Shown: positions 16,631 to 26,032, counted from the first letter of the stretch. The stretch: DNA of 64,000 bases from Streptomyces avidinii (GCF_014650695.1 NZ_BMVL01000014.1:124001-188000), one strand, 5' to 3'. Notes: generated by a model from the sequence alone, not told the origin. Program-made: numbers and translations.

Positions 16631-18832
16631 ATGGCAGCCGAACAGCAGGACACGGCAGTACCGGCGGCGGTGCGTGAGCAGCACGCACTGCTGGCCGAGC
16701 AGATCGAGGAGCACCGCTTCCGGTACTACGTGAACGACCAGCCGGTCGTCAGCGACGCCGAGTTCGACAAGCTGCTGCGCTCGCTGGAGGCGCTGGAGGA
16801 GCAGTACCCGGAGCTGCGCACGCCCGACTCGCCCACCCAGAAGGTGGCCGGGGCGTACGAGACGGACTTCGCCTCCGTCGTGCACCGGGAGCGGATGCTC
16901 TCCCTCGACAACGCCTTCGACGACGAGGAACTGGCGGCCTGGGCCGAGCGGGTCGCCCGGGACGTCAACACCTCGGACTACCACTACCTGTGCGAGCTCA
17001 AGGTGGACGGCCTCGCCGTCAACCTCACCTACGAGAACGGCCGTCTCACCCGGGCGGCCACCCGCGGCGACGGCCGCACCGGTGAGGACATCACGCCCAA
17101 CGTCCGCACCATCGCCGAGATCCCGGACCGGCTGAAGGGCGACCGGATCCCGGCCCTGGTCGAGATCCGCGGCGAGGTCTACTTCCCGATGGAGAAGTTC
17201 CAGGAGCTCAACGCGCGTCTGGTGGAGGCGGAGGGCAAGCCCTTCGCCAACCCGCGCAACGCGGCGGCCGGTTCGCTGCGGCAGAAGGACCCCAAGGTCA
17301 CCGCCAGCCGCCCGCTGCACATGGTCGTCCACGGCATCGGCGCCCGCGAGGGCTTCGAGATCGAGCGCCAGTCGCAGGCGTACGAGCTGCTGCACGAGTG
17401 GGGCCTGCCGACCGCGCAGCACAACAAGGTGGTCTCCACCCTCGCCGAGGTCCGGGACTTCATCGCGGACTTCGGGGTGAACCGGCACTCGGTGGAGCAC
17501 GAGATCGACGGCGTGGTCGTCAAGCTCGACGAGATCTCCCTCCAGGGCCGGCTCGGTTCCACCGCGCGCGCCCCGCGCTGGGCGATCGCCTGGAAGTACG
17601 CGCCCGAAGAGGTCAACACCAAGCTGATCGACATCAAGGTCGGCGTCGGCCGCACCGGCCGGGTGACCCCGTACGCGCAGGTGGAGCCGGTGAAGGTGGC
17701 CGGCTCCGAGGTGGAGTTCGCGACCCTGCACAACCAGGAGGTCGTCAAGGCCAAGGGCGTCCTCATCGGCGACACCGTGGTCCTGCGCAAGGCGGGCGAC
17801 GTCATCCCCGAGATCCTCGGCCCGGTGGTGGACCTGCGCGACGGCAGCGAGCGGGAGTTCGTGATGCCGGCCATCTGCCCCGCGTGCGGGACGGAGCTGC
17901 GGCCGATGAAGGAGGGGGACATCGACGTCCGGTGCCCCAACGCCCAGACCTGCCCCGCCCAGTTGCGCGAGCGGCTCTTCTACCTGGCCGGGCGGCAGTC
18001 CCTGGACATCGAGAACTTCGGCATGGTGGCGGCGGCCGCGCTGACCGACCCGCTGGAGCCGGACCGGCCGCCGCTGCTGGACGAGGGCGACCTCTTCGAC
18101 CTGACCATCGAGCAGTTGCTGCCCATCAAGGCGCACGTCCTGGACCCGGACAGCGGGCTGCCCAAGCGGGACCCGAAGACGGGCGAGGAGAAGATCGTCA
18201 CGGTCTTCGCCAACCAGAAGGGCGAGCCGAAGAAGAACGCCCTGGCCATGCTGGAGCACATCGCCGCCGCCAAGGAGCGCCCGCTCGCCCGCATCATCAA
18301 CGGCCTGTCGATCCGTCACGTGGGACCTGTCGCGGCCGAGGCCCTCGCCCGCGAGTTCCGGTCGATCGAGCGCATCGAGCAGGCCACCGAGGAGGAGCTG
18401 ACCGCCACCGAGGGGGTCGGCGCGATCATCGCCGCCTCCCTCAAGGAGTGGTTCGCCGTCGACTGGCACCAGGAGATCCTGCGCAAGTGGCGGGAGGCCG
18501 GCGTCCGGATGGAGGAGGAAGGTTCCGCCGAAGAGGAGGGACCGCGGCCGCTGGAGGGGCTGACCGTCGTGGTCACCGGCACCTTGCAGAGCCACACCCG
18601 GGACGGCGCGAAGGACGCACTGCAGAGCCGTGGAGCCAAGGTCACCGGGTCCGTGTCCAAGAAGACCTCCTTCGTCGTGGTCGGCGACAACCCCGGCTCG
18701 AAGTACGACAAGGCCGTGCAGTTGAAGCTCGCCATCCTCGACGACGCCGGGTTCGCGGTGCTGCTGGAGCAGGGCCCCGACGCGGCACGCGAGGTCGCGC
18801 TCCCGGTGGACGGCGGGGCCGAAGGGGAGTAG
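16631..18832 (+). CDS. ligA: NAD-dependent DNA ligase LigA
   Basis: Seals nicks in replication and repair using NAD. At 733 residues it is full length. Order: Ia domain (HRFRYYVNDQPVVSDAEFDKL), adenylation domain with the nucleotide-accepting lysine in CELKVDGLAV (about residue 123), OB fold (GVGRTGRVTPYAQVEPV), Cys4 zinc finger (CPACGTELRP to CPNAQTCPAQ, about 416-441), HhH region with an actinobacterial insertion, and C-terminal BRCT (GLTVVVTGTLQSHTRDGAK). ATG 16631 has GGGAGG before it. Confidence 0.98.
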   Translation: MAAEQQDTAVPAAVREQHALLAEQIEEHRFRYYVNDQPVVSDAEFDKLLRSLEALEEQYPELRTPDSPTQKVAGAYETDFASVVHRERMLSLDNAFDDEELAAWAERVARDVNTSDYHYLCELKVDGLAVNLTYENGRLTRAATRGDGRTGEDITPNVRTIAEIPDRLKGDRIPALVEIRGEVYFPMEKFQELNARLVEAEGKPFANPRNAAAGSLRQKDPKVTASRPLHMVVHGIGAREGFEIERQSQAYELLHEWGLPTAQHNKVVSTLAEVRDFIADFGVNRHSVEHEIDGVVVKLDEISLQGRLGSTARAPRWAIAWKYAPEEVNTKLIDIKVGVGRTGRVTPYAQVEPVKVAGSEVEFATLHNQEVVKAKGVLIGDTVVLRKAGDVIPEILGPVVDLRDGSEREFVMPAICPACGTELRPMKEGDIDVRCPNAQTCPAQLRERLFYLAGRQSLDIENFGMVAAAALTDPLEPDRPPLLDEGDLFDLTIEQLLPIKAHVLDPDSGLPKRDPKTGEEKIVTVFANQKGEPKKNALAMLEHIAAAKERPLARIINGLSIRHVGPVAAEALAREFRSIERIEQATEEELTATEGVGAIIAASLKEWFAVDWHQEILRKWREAGVRMEEEGSAEEEGPRPLEGLTVVVTGTLQSHTRDGAKDALQSRGAKVTGSVSKKTSFVVVGDNPGSKYDKAVQLKLAILDDAGFAVLLEQGPDAAREVALPVDGGAEGE

Positions 18833-19220
18833 TACCTGAAGGGGGAATCCCCGAGGGGGAGTAGCGAAGGCGAACGGATGCGTGGCGTGCGGCCGTACGG
18901 GCGGGCGCACGCCGGGCGCGGCGAACGGTGGTAAACGGCCGGTACAAGGCTGGTCGCAGGGCGGTGAGCTGTCGGATCATCGGATGGGTGACAAGGGGGG
19001 CCCAGTCCAAACTCACCCGTTCGGCGGATACCGTACTGATGAGGATGGCTGGGTCGCATTCGGGCAACCACTGCCGACCGCTGCCCCTGGGAGCCTCGCG
19101 CGTCCTACTGTTGAGGGGTGCGCCTGTCGTGCACGGCTGCAGGATGCGATTTCGGCCGTGGTGGCATGACATCGGGGCCATCGCGTGACATCGGCATCGC
19201 CGGCTGTGAGAGGTACGGGC
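18833..19220. other. 388-bp region without a convincing gene
   Basis: Some open frames exist here but none has good composition or a start signal. A 9-bp direct repeat TGACATCGG occurs at 19167-19175 and 19186-19194, just upstream of the c-di-GMP gene. The promoter of that gene presumably lies here. Confidence 0.5.
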
Positions 19221-21410
19221 ATGAAACCCACCGAAAGCGCCGACCCGTCACCTGAATTCGGCGGGGAACTCCCGTCCATGCGGGCGGGCCGGGCGGGCAG
19301 ACTCGGTGTCCTGGGTACCAGGGCACCGGAGACCCGGCCGATCGACACCGGTGCGGGCGGGCAGGAGCGGCGCGGTGTGCTGCCCTTCCTCGTCGTGGGC
19401 CTCGCCGTCGTGGTGCTCACCGCCGGCATCGTCACCGCGCTGAGCGGTCAGCACGCGCTGTTCCCCGGCGGGCCGGTCGGCTGGGCCCTCGCCCTCCTCA
19501 CCGGCATCATCGTCGGCCACCTCGTCGCCCTCGGCCGCGACCGCTGGTGGGGCGGCACCGGCTCGGGCGCGGCCCTCACCCTCGGCGTGCTCATCCTCTA
19601 CGGATGGGTCCCCGCCGGACTGGTCTCCCTGGCCGTGGTCTCCCTGGTCGGGGCCGCGCGCCGGCACCGCTGGCGGCAGGGCCTGCTGCACGGCTCCGTG
19701 GACATCCTCGGCATCGGCGCGGGGGCCCTCGTACTCGCCGCCTTCGGCGAGGTGCCCTCCGTCGAGACCCCGTGGCTGCCCACCTTCTGGGGGCTGGAGG
19801 CGGTCCCCGAGATCGTCCTCGTCGCCGTCGCCTACCTGCTCGCCACCCGCGTCCTGCTCTGGATCGCGCTGGCCCCGCGCGGCGGCGGCCTGCCCACCGT
19901 CGCCCGTACCGCCCTGATCCGGCAGGCCTTAGTAGCGGTCGCGCTGCTCGGCATCGCCCCCCTGATCTGCGTCGTCGCCGTCGCCCAGCCGGTCCTGCTG
20001 CCGCTGTTCGCCGTACCGCTGATCGCGCTGGACTCCACCCTGTGGATCGCCCGGGCGCGCGCCGAGGAGCAGCTGCGGGACCCGCTGACGGGGCTGCCCA
20101 ACCGGCAGTGGCTGCTGGAGCGGGCCTGGTCCGCCCTGGACGAGGCCGAACGCTCGGGCACCCGGGCCGCCCTCGTGCTGATCGACCTGGACCGCTTCCG
20201 GGCGGTCAACGACACCCTGGGGCACCTCGCGGGCGACCGCCTGCTGCTCCAGATCGCCGAACGGCTGCGCCAGGCCCTGCCCGAGGACGCGGAGGCGGCC
20301 CGGCTCGGCGGCGACGAGTTCGCCGTCCTGCTCCCCTTCGCCGACTCCACCACCAGCGCCCAGCGCATCGCCCGCCACCTGGTCGCGGAGCTCAGCTCCC
20401 CCCTCGATCTGGACGGCCTCACGCTCGTCCTGGAGGCCAGCGCGGGCCTCGCCGTCTTCCCCGACCACGCGCTCGACGCGGAGGGACTGCTGCGGCGCGC
20501 GGACGTCGCGATGTACCAGGCGAAGCGCGACCGCACCGGCGTGGAGGTGTACGAGTCCAAGAGGGACAGCAACACTCCCGACCGCCTGGGCCTCCTCGGC
20601 GACCTCCGCCGGGCGCTGGACGCCGGCGAAGTGGAACTCCACTATCAGCCGAAGGTCCGCTTCGACGGCCAGGTGGCCGGACTCGAAGCCCTCGTACGCT
20701 GGGTGCACCCGGAACGCGGCCGGGTCTCCCCGGACGAGTTCATCGCGATCGCCGAGACCTCCGGGCTGATGCCGCACCTGACGGAATACGTACTGGAGAC
20801 CGCCCTCGCCCAGGTGGCGCGGTGGCGGGCCCAGGGCCTCAAGGTCCCGGTGGCCGTCAACGTCTCGCCGCGTGACGTCCACACCCCCGGCTTCGCGGGT
20901 GCGGTCGCCGCACGACTGGCCCGCCACGGGGTCCCGGCGAGCGGTCTCCAGCTGGAGATAACGGAGCACGTCCTGCTGGAGGACCCCCAGCGGGCCGCGG
21001 ACACGATGGCCGGGCTCACCGGGCACGGCGTGAAGATGTCCCTGGACGACTTCGGCACCGGCTACTCCTCGCTCGTCCACCTGCGCCGCCTTCCGGTCAG
21101 CGAGCTGAAGATCGACCGGTCGTTCGTCGGCCGGCTGGCGGTCGACGCGCAGGACGCGGAGATCGTCCGCTGCACGGTCGACCTGGCGCACTCCCTGGGC
21201 CTGCTGGTCGTGGCGGAGGGCGTGGAGGACGACGAGACCTGGGAGCGGCTGCGGGACCTGGGCTGCGACGCGGTCCAGGGCTGGCTGGTCGCCGCCGCCA
21301 TGCCGCCGCAGGAGGCCACCGCCTGGCTGCTGGCCCGCGGCGAGCGCGGCTGGCGCCGCCCGGCAGACATCACGGCGGAGCTCGCCGCCGCGGAGGCCGA
21401 CGCGGTCTGA
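19221..21410 (+). CDS. Membrane GGDEF-EAL protein (c-di-GMP cyclase/phosphodiesterase, RmdB-like)
   Basis: The 729-residue product has six or more N-terminal transmembrane helices, a GGDEF domain with intact RLGGDEFAVLL (about 360-370) but no RxxD inhibitory site just before it, and an EAL domain (about 470-715) with all hallmark residues: GLEALVRW, VAVNVSPRD, EITEHVLLED, DDFGTGYSSL, LKIDRSFV and VAEGVE. It should act at least as a c-di-GMP phosphodiesterase. The position after ligA matches S. coelicolor rmdB (SCO5495, from memory). ATG 19221 is chosen for the GAGAGG seven bases upstream; a GTG at 19185 is the alternative. Confidence 0.93.
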   Translation: MKPTESADPSPEFGGELPSMRAGRAGRLGVLGTRAPETRPIDTGAGGQERRGVLPFLVVGLAVVVLTAGIVTALSGQHALFPGGPVGWALALLTGIIVGHLVALGRDRWWGGTGSGAALTLGVLILYGWVPAGLVSLAVVSLVGAARRHRWRQGLLHGSVDILGIGAGALVLAAFGEVPSVETPWLPTFWGLEAVPEIVLVAVAYLLATRVLLWIALAPRGGGLPTVARTALIRQALVAVALLGIAPLICVVAVAQPVLLPLFAVPLIALDSTLWIARARAEEQLRDPLTGLPNRQWLLERAWSALDEAERSGTRAALVLIDLDRFRAVNDTLGHLAGDRLLLQIAERLRQALPEDAEAARLGGDEFAVLLPFADSTTSAQRIARHLVAELSSPLDLDGLTLVLEASAGLAVFPDHALDAEGLLRRADVAMYQAKRDRTGVEVYESKRDSNTPDRLGLLGDLRRALDAGEVELHYQPKVRFDGQVAGLEALVRWVHPERGRVSPDEFIAIAETSGLMPHLTEYVLETALAQVARWRAQGLKVPVAVNVSPRDVHTPGFAGAVAARLARHGVPASGLQLEITEHVLLEDPQRAADTMAGLTGHGVKMSLDDFGTGYSSLVHLRRLPVSELKIDRSFVGRLAVDAQDAEIVRCTVDLAHSLGLLVVAEGVEDDETWERLRDLGCDAVQGWLVAAAMPPQEATAWLLARGERGWRRPADITAELAAAEADAV

Positions 21411-21465
21411 CTCCCGTCGGGGGGCGGTCGGGCCTGCGGGTGCCGCGCCGCTGCCGGGCTTCGCC

Positions 21466-21538
21466 CCGGACCCCGCGCCTCAAACGCAGGCGGGGCTGGA
21501 CATTTCAGCCCCGCCGGCGTTTGAGGCGCGGGGTCCGG
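21466..21538. repeat. Dispersed element copy 2, forming a 32-bp hairpin
   Basis: Arms 21466-21497 and 21507-21538 are complementary over 32 bases with one mismatch, around a nine-base loop. The right arm is nearly identical to 2944-2975. It follows the c-di-GMP gene and may terminate its transcript. Confidence 0.85.
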
Positions 21539-21603
21539 CGGCGCCCGGAAGCACCGCGCAGCGGCCCCGCACCCGCATCCGTACGGGCACGGCCGCAAAC
21601 CGT

Positions 21604-21634
21604 TTAGCAGGCCGAGCGCCCGGCCCCATAGGAT
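21604..21634 (+). promoter_or_regulatory. Possible gatC promoter TTAGCA-N19-TAGGAT
   Basis: TAGGAT (21629-21634) is a good -10; the proposed -35 is weak and the spacer long. It lies 45 bp before gatC. Confidence 0.3.
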
Positions 21635-21678
21635 TGAGCCCGAAACTACACATCCACCCACCCCCAGAGGATCGCTGC

Positions 21679-21975
21679 ATGCCTGGCATTACGCGCGAGG
21701 AGGTCGTCCACCTCGCTCGGCTGGCGCGCCTTGAGCTGTCCAGCAACGAGCTGGATCACTTCGCCGGACAGCTCGGCGACATCATCGGCGCGGTCGCCCG
21801 TGTTTCCGAGGTCGCCGACCAAGACGTCCCGCCGACCTCCCACCCGCTGCCGCTGACGAACGTCATGCGCGCGGACGAGGTCCGTCCGTCGCTCACCCCC
21901 GAGCAGGCGCTCTCCGGTGCTCCCGCCCAGGAGCAGCAGCGTTTCAAGGTGCCGCAGATCCTGGGGGAGGACTAA
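21679..21975 (+). CDS. gatC: Asp/Glu-tRNA(Asn/Gln) amidotransferase subunit C
   Basis: The 98-residue GatC wraps around and stabilises the GatA-GatB complex that converts Glu-tRNA(Gln) and Asp-tRNA(Asn) to the amides. Seen: ITREEVVHLARLARLELSSNELDHFAGQLGDII and the C-terminal LRP-equivalent segment QEQQRFKVPQILG. Six bases separate it from gatA. Its normal size and context make it secure. Confidence 0.97.
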   Translation: MPGITREEVVHLARLARLELSSNELDHFAGQLGDIIGAVARVSEVADQDVPPTSHPLPLTNVMRADEVRPSLTPEQALSGAPAQEQQRFKVPQILGED

Positions 21976-21980
21976 CAACC

Positions 21981-23474
21981 ATGGTCGACATCATCAAGCT
22001 CACGGCCGCACAGACCGCCGAGAAGATCGCCTCCGGCGAGCTCACGGCCGTCGAGGTGACCGAGGCCCACCTGGCCCGCATCGACGCCACCGACGAGAAG
22101 GTCAACGCCTTCCTGCACGTGGACCGCGAGGGCGCGCTCGCCCAGGCCCGCGCCGTCGACGCCAAGCGCGAGGCCGGCGAGAAGCTCGGCCCGCTGGCCG
22201 GTGTGCCCCTGGCCCTCAAGGACATCTTCACCACCGTCGGGGTTCCGACGACCGTCGGTTCGAAGATCCTCGAAGGCTGGATCCCGCCCTACGACGCCAC
22301 CCTGACGCGCAAGCTCAAGGAAGCCGACGTCGTCATCCTCGGCAAGACCAACATGGACGAGTTCGCCATGGGGTCCTCCACCGAGAACAGCGCCTACGGC
22401 CCCACCGGCAACCCGTGGGACCTCACCCGGATCCCCGGCGGCTCCGGCGGCGGCTCCGCCGCGGCCCTCGCCGCCTTCCAGGCCCCGCTGGCCATCGGCA
22501 CGGACACCGGCGGCTCCATCCGCCAGCCCGCCGCCGTCACCGGCACGGTCGGCGTGAAGCCCACGTACGGCGGTGTCTCCCGCTACGGCATGGTCGCGTT
22601 CTCCTCCTCCCTCGACCAGGGCGGGCCCTGCGCGCGCACGGTCCTGGACGCCGCGCTCCTGCACGAGGTGATCGCCGGGCACGACCCGCTCGACTCCACC
22701 TCCATCGACGCCCCGGTCCCGCCGGTCGTCGAGGCCGCCCGCAACGGCTCGGTCGCCGGCATGCGCGTCGGTGTGGTCAAGCAGTTCGCCGGTGAGGGCT
22801 ACCAGGCCGGAGTCGTCCAGCGCTTCAACGAGTCGGTGGAGCTCCTCAAGGAGCTCGGCGCCGAGATCGTCGAGCTGGACTGCCCGTCCTTCGACCTCGC
22901 GATGGCCGCGTACTACCTGATCGCGCCGTCCGAGTGCTCCTCGAACCTCGCCCGCTTCGACGCCATGCGCTACGGCCTGCGCGTCGGCGACGACGGCACC
23001 AAGTCCGCCGAGGACGTCACGGCCCTGACCCGCGAAGCCGGCTTCGGCGACGAGGTCAAGCGCCGCATCATCCTCGGCACGTACGCGCTCAGCTCCGGCT
23101 ACTACGACGCGTACTACGGCTCCGCCCAGAAGGTCCGCACGCTCATCACCCAGGACTTCGAGAAGTCCTTCGAGCAGGTCGACGTGATCGTCTCCCCGAC
23201 GACTCCGACCACCGCCTTCCCGATCGGTGAGCGCACCGACGACCCGCTGGCGATGTACCTCGCGGACCTGTGCACCATCCCGACCAACCTGGCCGGCAAC
23301 TCCGCCATGTCGCTCCCCTGCGGCCTGGCTCCGGAGGACGGTCTCCCGGTCGGGCTGCAGATCATCGCCCCGGCGATGAAGGACGACCGGCTCTACAAGG
23401 TCGGTGCCGCCGTGGAGGCGGCCTTCGTCGCACGCTGGGGTCACCCGCTGCTTGAGGAGGCACCGTCCCTGTGA
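21981..23474 (+). CDS. gatA: Asp/Glu-tRNA(Asn/Gln) amidotransferase subunit A
   Basis: Glutaminase subunit of GatCAB, 497 residues. The amidase-signature Ser-cisSer-Lys triad is visible: Lys80 in VPLALKDIF, cis-Ser in GGSGGGSAA (about 155) and nucleophile Ser in GTDTGGSIRQPA (about 179). GGGGGAGG precedes the ATG. Its TGA overlaps the GTG of the small gene downstream (GTGA), indicating coupling. Confidence 0.98.
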   Translation: MVDIIKLTAAQTAEKIASGELTAVEVTEAHLARIDATDEKVNAFLHVDREGALAQARAVDAKREAGEKLGPLAGVPLALKDIFTTVGVPTTVGSKILEGWIPPYDATLTRKLKEADVVILGKTNMDEFAMGSSTENSAYGPTGNPWDLTRIPGGSGGGSAAALAAFQAPLAIGTDTGGSIRQPAAVTGTVGVKPTYGGVSRYGMVAFSSSLDQGGPCARTVLDAALLHEVIAGHDPLDSTSIDAPVPPVVEAARNGSVAGMRVGVVKQFAGEGYQAGVVQRFNESVELLKELGAEIVELDCPSFDLAMAAYYLIAPSECSSNLARFDAMRYGLRVGDDGTKSAEDVTALTREAGFGDEVKRRIILGTYALSSGYYDAYYGSAQKVRTLITQDFEKSFEQVDVIVSPTTPTTAFPIGERTDDPLAMYLADLCTIPTNLAGNSAMSLPCGLAPEDGLPVGLQIIAPAMKDDRLYKVGAAVEAAFVARWGHPLLEEAPSL

Positions 23475-23716
23475 GCACCAGTGCACTGACCAAGGCCAAG
23501 GGCTTCAAGAAGTCCAAGACCGGCACCTACCTGTCGATCGGCACCACCGCCTTCGGCGCGATCAGCGTGATCAAGCAGGTCAAGAAGGCCCGCAGCGAGC
23601 ACGACGTGCTGAAGCTGGTCGACGCCGCCGTGTCCGCCGCCGCCATCGTCACCGGCCTCGCGATCCTGTACCGCGAGCTGAAGCGCCTGGGCGACGACGA
23701 CGTCCTGCTGGGCTGA
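23471..23716 (+). CDS. Small membrane-associated protein between gatA and gatB
   Basis: The 81-residue basic/hydrophobic protein starts with MSTSALTKAKGFKKSKTGTYLSIGTT and has one or two hydrophobic stretches (TTAFGAISVIKQV, DAAVSAAAIVTGLAILYREL). It overlaps gatA by four bases and ends 16 bp before gatB, so it is co-translated inside the amidotransferase operon. I recall a small gene at this place in S. coelicolor. Its function is unknown; a link to GatCAB is only positional. Confidence 0.85.
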   Translation: MSTSALTKAKGFKKSKTGTYLSIGTTAFGAISVIKQVKKARSEHDVLKLVDAAVSAAAIVTGLAILYRELKRLGDDDVLLG

Positions 23717-23732
23717 GAGGGAAAGTTTCACC

Positions 23733-25244
23733 GTGACCACCTTCACCGAACTGCTCTCGTACGAGGACGCTCTCGCCTCGTTCGACCCCGTCATGGGCCT
23801 TGAGGTCCATGTCGAGCTCGGCACCAAGACCAAGATGTTCTGCGGCTGTTCCACCGAGCTGGGCGCCGAGCCCAACTCGCAGACCTGCCCGACCTGCCTC
23901 GGTCTGCCCGGCTCCCTGCCGGTCGTCAACGCGATCGGCATCGAGTCGGCCATCAAGATCGGTCTCGCGCTGAACTGCGAGATCGCCGAGTGGTGCCGCT
24001 TCGCCCGGAAGAACTACTTCTATCCGGACATGCCGAAGAACTTCCAGACCTCCCAGTACGACGAGCCCATCGCCTTCAACGGCTTCCTGGACGTCCAGCT
24101 GGAGGACGGCGAGATCTTCCGCGTGGAGATCGAGCGCGCCCACATGGAGGAGGACACCGGCAAGTCGCTGCACGTCGGCGGCGCCACCGGACGTATCCAC
24201 GGCGCGTCCCACTCGCTGCTGGACTACAACCGCGCCGGCATCCCGCTCATCGAGATCGTCACCAAGCCCATCGAGGGCGCGGGCGAGCGGGCCCCCGAGG
24301 TCGCCAAGGCGTACGTCGCCGAGCTGCGCGAGGTCATCAAGGCGCTCGGCGTCTCCGAGGCCCGCATGGACAAGGGCCAGATGCGCTGCGACGTGAACCT
24401 GTCGCTGCGCCCGACCCCCGAGTCCGAGTTCGGCACCCGCTCGGAGACCAAGAACGTCAACTCCCTGCGTTCCGTCGAGCGCGCGGCGCGCTTCGAGATC
24501 CAGCGCCACGCGGCGGTGCTCTCGTCGGGCGGCTCGATCGTGCAGGAGACCCGGCACTTCCACGAGGAGGACGGCTCCACCACGGCCGGCCGCATCAAGG
24601 ACAACGCCGAGGACTACCGGTACTTCCCGGAGCCCGACCTGGTCCCCGTCGCCCCGGCCCGCGACTGGGTCGAGGAGCTGCGCGCCGGTCTGCCCGAGAT
24701 GCCGCGCGTACGCCGCAACCGGCTCCGCGAGGAGTGGGACGTCACCGAGCACGACATGCAGTCGATCCTCAACGCGGGCGCGGTGGACTCCATCGTCGCC
24801 ACCATCGAGGCCGGTGCCGACTCGGCCGCCGCACGCAAGTGGTGGATGGGCGAGCTGGCCCGCAACGCCAACGAGCAGGGCGTCGTCGTCGACGAGCTGC
24901 CGATCACCCCGGTGCAGGTGGCCCGGGTCGCGGCGCTGGTCGCGGACGGCTCGCTCAACGACAAGCTGGCCCGCAAGGTCCTCGAGGGCGTCCTCGCCGG
25001 CGAGGGCACCCCGGACGAGGTCGTCGAGAAGCGCGGCCTGAAGGTCGTCTCGGACGAGGGCGCGCTCGGCGCGGCCGTGGACGAGGCCATCGCGGGCAAC
25101 GCGGCCATCGCGGACAAGATCCGCGGCGGCAAGATCGCCGCCGTCGGCGCGCTGGTCGGAGCGGTCATGAAGACCACCCGCGGCCAGGCCGACGCCGCAC
25201 GCGTCAAGGAGCTCATCCTGGAGCGCCTGGGCGTCTCCGAGTAA
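23733..25244 (+). CDS. gatB: Asp/Glu-tRNA(Asn/Gln) amidotransferase subunit B
   Basis: tRNA-binding and kinase subunit of GatCAB, 503 residues. Hallmarks: VMGLEVHVELGTKTKMFCGC, QTCPTCLGLPGSLPVVN, RKNYFYPDMPKNFQTSQYD, MEEDTGKSLH and DYNRAGIPLIEIVTKP, with the C-terminal YqeY-like tail. The cysteines of the zinc site are intact (CGC...CPTC). GTG start follows GAGGGAAAG. Confidence 0.98.
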   Translation: MTTFTELLSYEDALASFDPVMGLEVHVELGTKTKMFCGCSTELGAEPNSQTCPTCLGLPGSLPVVNAIGIESAIKIGLALNCEIAEWCRFARKNYFYPDMPKNFQTSQYDEPIAFNGFLDVQLEDGEIFRVEIERAHMEEDTGKSLHVGGATGRIHGASHSLLDYNRAGIPLIEIVTKPIEGAGERAPEVAKAYVAELREVIKALGVSEARMDKGQMRCDVNLSLRPTPESEFGTRSETKNVNSLRSVERAARFEIQRHAAVLSSGGSIVQETRHFHEEDGSTTAGRIKDNAEDYRYFPEPDLVPVAPARDWVEELRAGLPEMPRVRRNRLREEWDVTEHDMQSILNAGAVDSIVATIEAGADSAAARKWWMGELARNANEQGVVVDELPITPVQVARVAALVADGSLNDKLARKVLEGVLAGEGTPDEVVEKRGLKVVSDEGALGAAVDEAIAGNAAIADKIRGGKIAAVGALVGAVMKTTRGQADAARVKELILERLGVSE

Positions 25245-25258
25245 CGCTCCCCACAGAA

Positions 25259-25297
25259 CGACGGCCCCGCACCGGCCCACCCGGTGCGGGGCCGTCG
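25259..25297 (+). terminator. Terminator of the gatCAB operon
   Basis: A perfect 17-bp stem (25259-25275 with 25281-25297) and five-base loop follow gatB directly. No T-tract. Confidence 0.85.
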
Positions 25298-25372
25298 CCG
25301 CTCCGGGCACACTGTGGTCGGGGTGATCGCCGCGCGCGGGGCGCGGGGTCGGTGGGAGTCGGGGGGTGCGCC

Positions 25373-25888
25373 GTGGAGATCGGTGCGATGGTCATCGCGG
25401 TGGCGGGTGTCGCGGGCACGCTGGGCGGCGCGCTGCTCACGCAGCGGGGTGCCGAGCGCACGAAGCGCCGCGAGATCGAGCTCGTGCGCGCCCACGACGA
25501 GAAGCGCGAGAACCAGGCGCTGCGGCGCACCTGCTACGCGGACCTCAACCGGGACGCCCGGCAGTTCACCACCGCACTCAACCGGCATCTGCACACCCTG
25601 CGGGAACGCGGGGCCGAGGACGCCGACCGGGCCGCGCTCGACGCCGCGAAGGACGCCTTCCGCGACCGCTACTCCGAGGCGCAGATGATCGTTCCCGATA
25701 CCGTCCTCGCGCCCGCGACGCTGGTCCACCATGCCCTGACTGCCGTGTACGGGCAGGTGAAGCGCCTGGAGCGGGGCACGCCGGAGGTGGGGGAGTCGAT
25801 GGAGTCGGCGGTGGAGGCGCAGCAGGCGATCTGGGACCCGCTCCGGGAGATGCGGGCAGCCATGCGCGCAGACCTCGGCGTCGGCTGA
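25373..25888 (+). CDS. Hypothetical protein with N-terminal membrane anchor
   Basis: The 171-residue product begins with a hydrophobic segment (MEIGAMVIAVAGVAGTLGGALLTQRG) followed by a charged, helix-rich cytoplasmic part (ERTKRREIELVRAHDEKRENQALRRTCYADLNRDARQFTTALN). The layout resembles a recurrent small Streptomyces family with no known function. GTG 25373 is chosen because it begins the hydrophobic segment and follows GGGGGTG. Its composition and period fit coding DNA. Confidence 0.75.
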   Translation: MEIGAMVIAVAGVAGTLGGALLTQRGAERTKRREIELVRAHDEKRENQALRRTCYADLNRDARQFTTALNRHLHTLRERGAEDADRAALDAAKDAFRDRYSEAQMIVPDTVLAPATLVHHALTAVYGQVKRLERGTPEVGESMESAVEAQQAIWDPLREMRAAMRADLGVG

Positions 25889-25991
25889 GGTCGGCGGGCG
25901 GTCAGGAGGCACCACCCGGTTCGGGCGGAACGGCTTCGGGAACCCCGCCACGGCGCTGGGCAGCGGGCCGGGCACGGTCTGTGTGGGGCGG

Positions 25992-26022
25992 CCCGTGGGC
26001 TCGTCGGGAGCGAGCCCGCGGG
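25992..26022. terminator. Terminator between convergent genes
   Basis: 12-bp stem (25992-26003 with 26011-26022) with one G-U type pair and a seven-base loop, between the small membrane protein and the kinase. Confidence 0.65.
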
Positions 26023-26032
26023 ACGCCCTTCG

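Noticed and set aside
16526..18910. Long minus-strand open frame opposite ligA
   Set aside because: ligA is unambiguous on the plus strand; the antisense frame has no recognisable domain or start.
18882..19188. Small genes between ligA and the c-di-GMP gene
   Set aside because: Overlapping frames with poor composition, no ribosome binding site and no domain; treated as non-coding.
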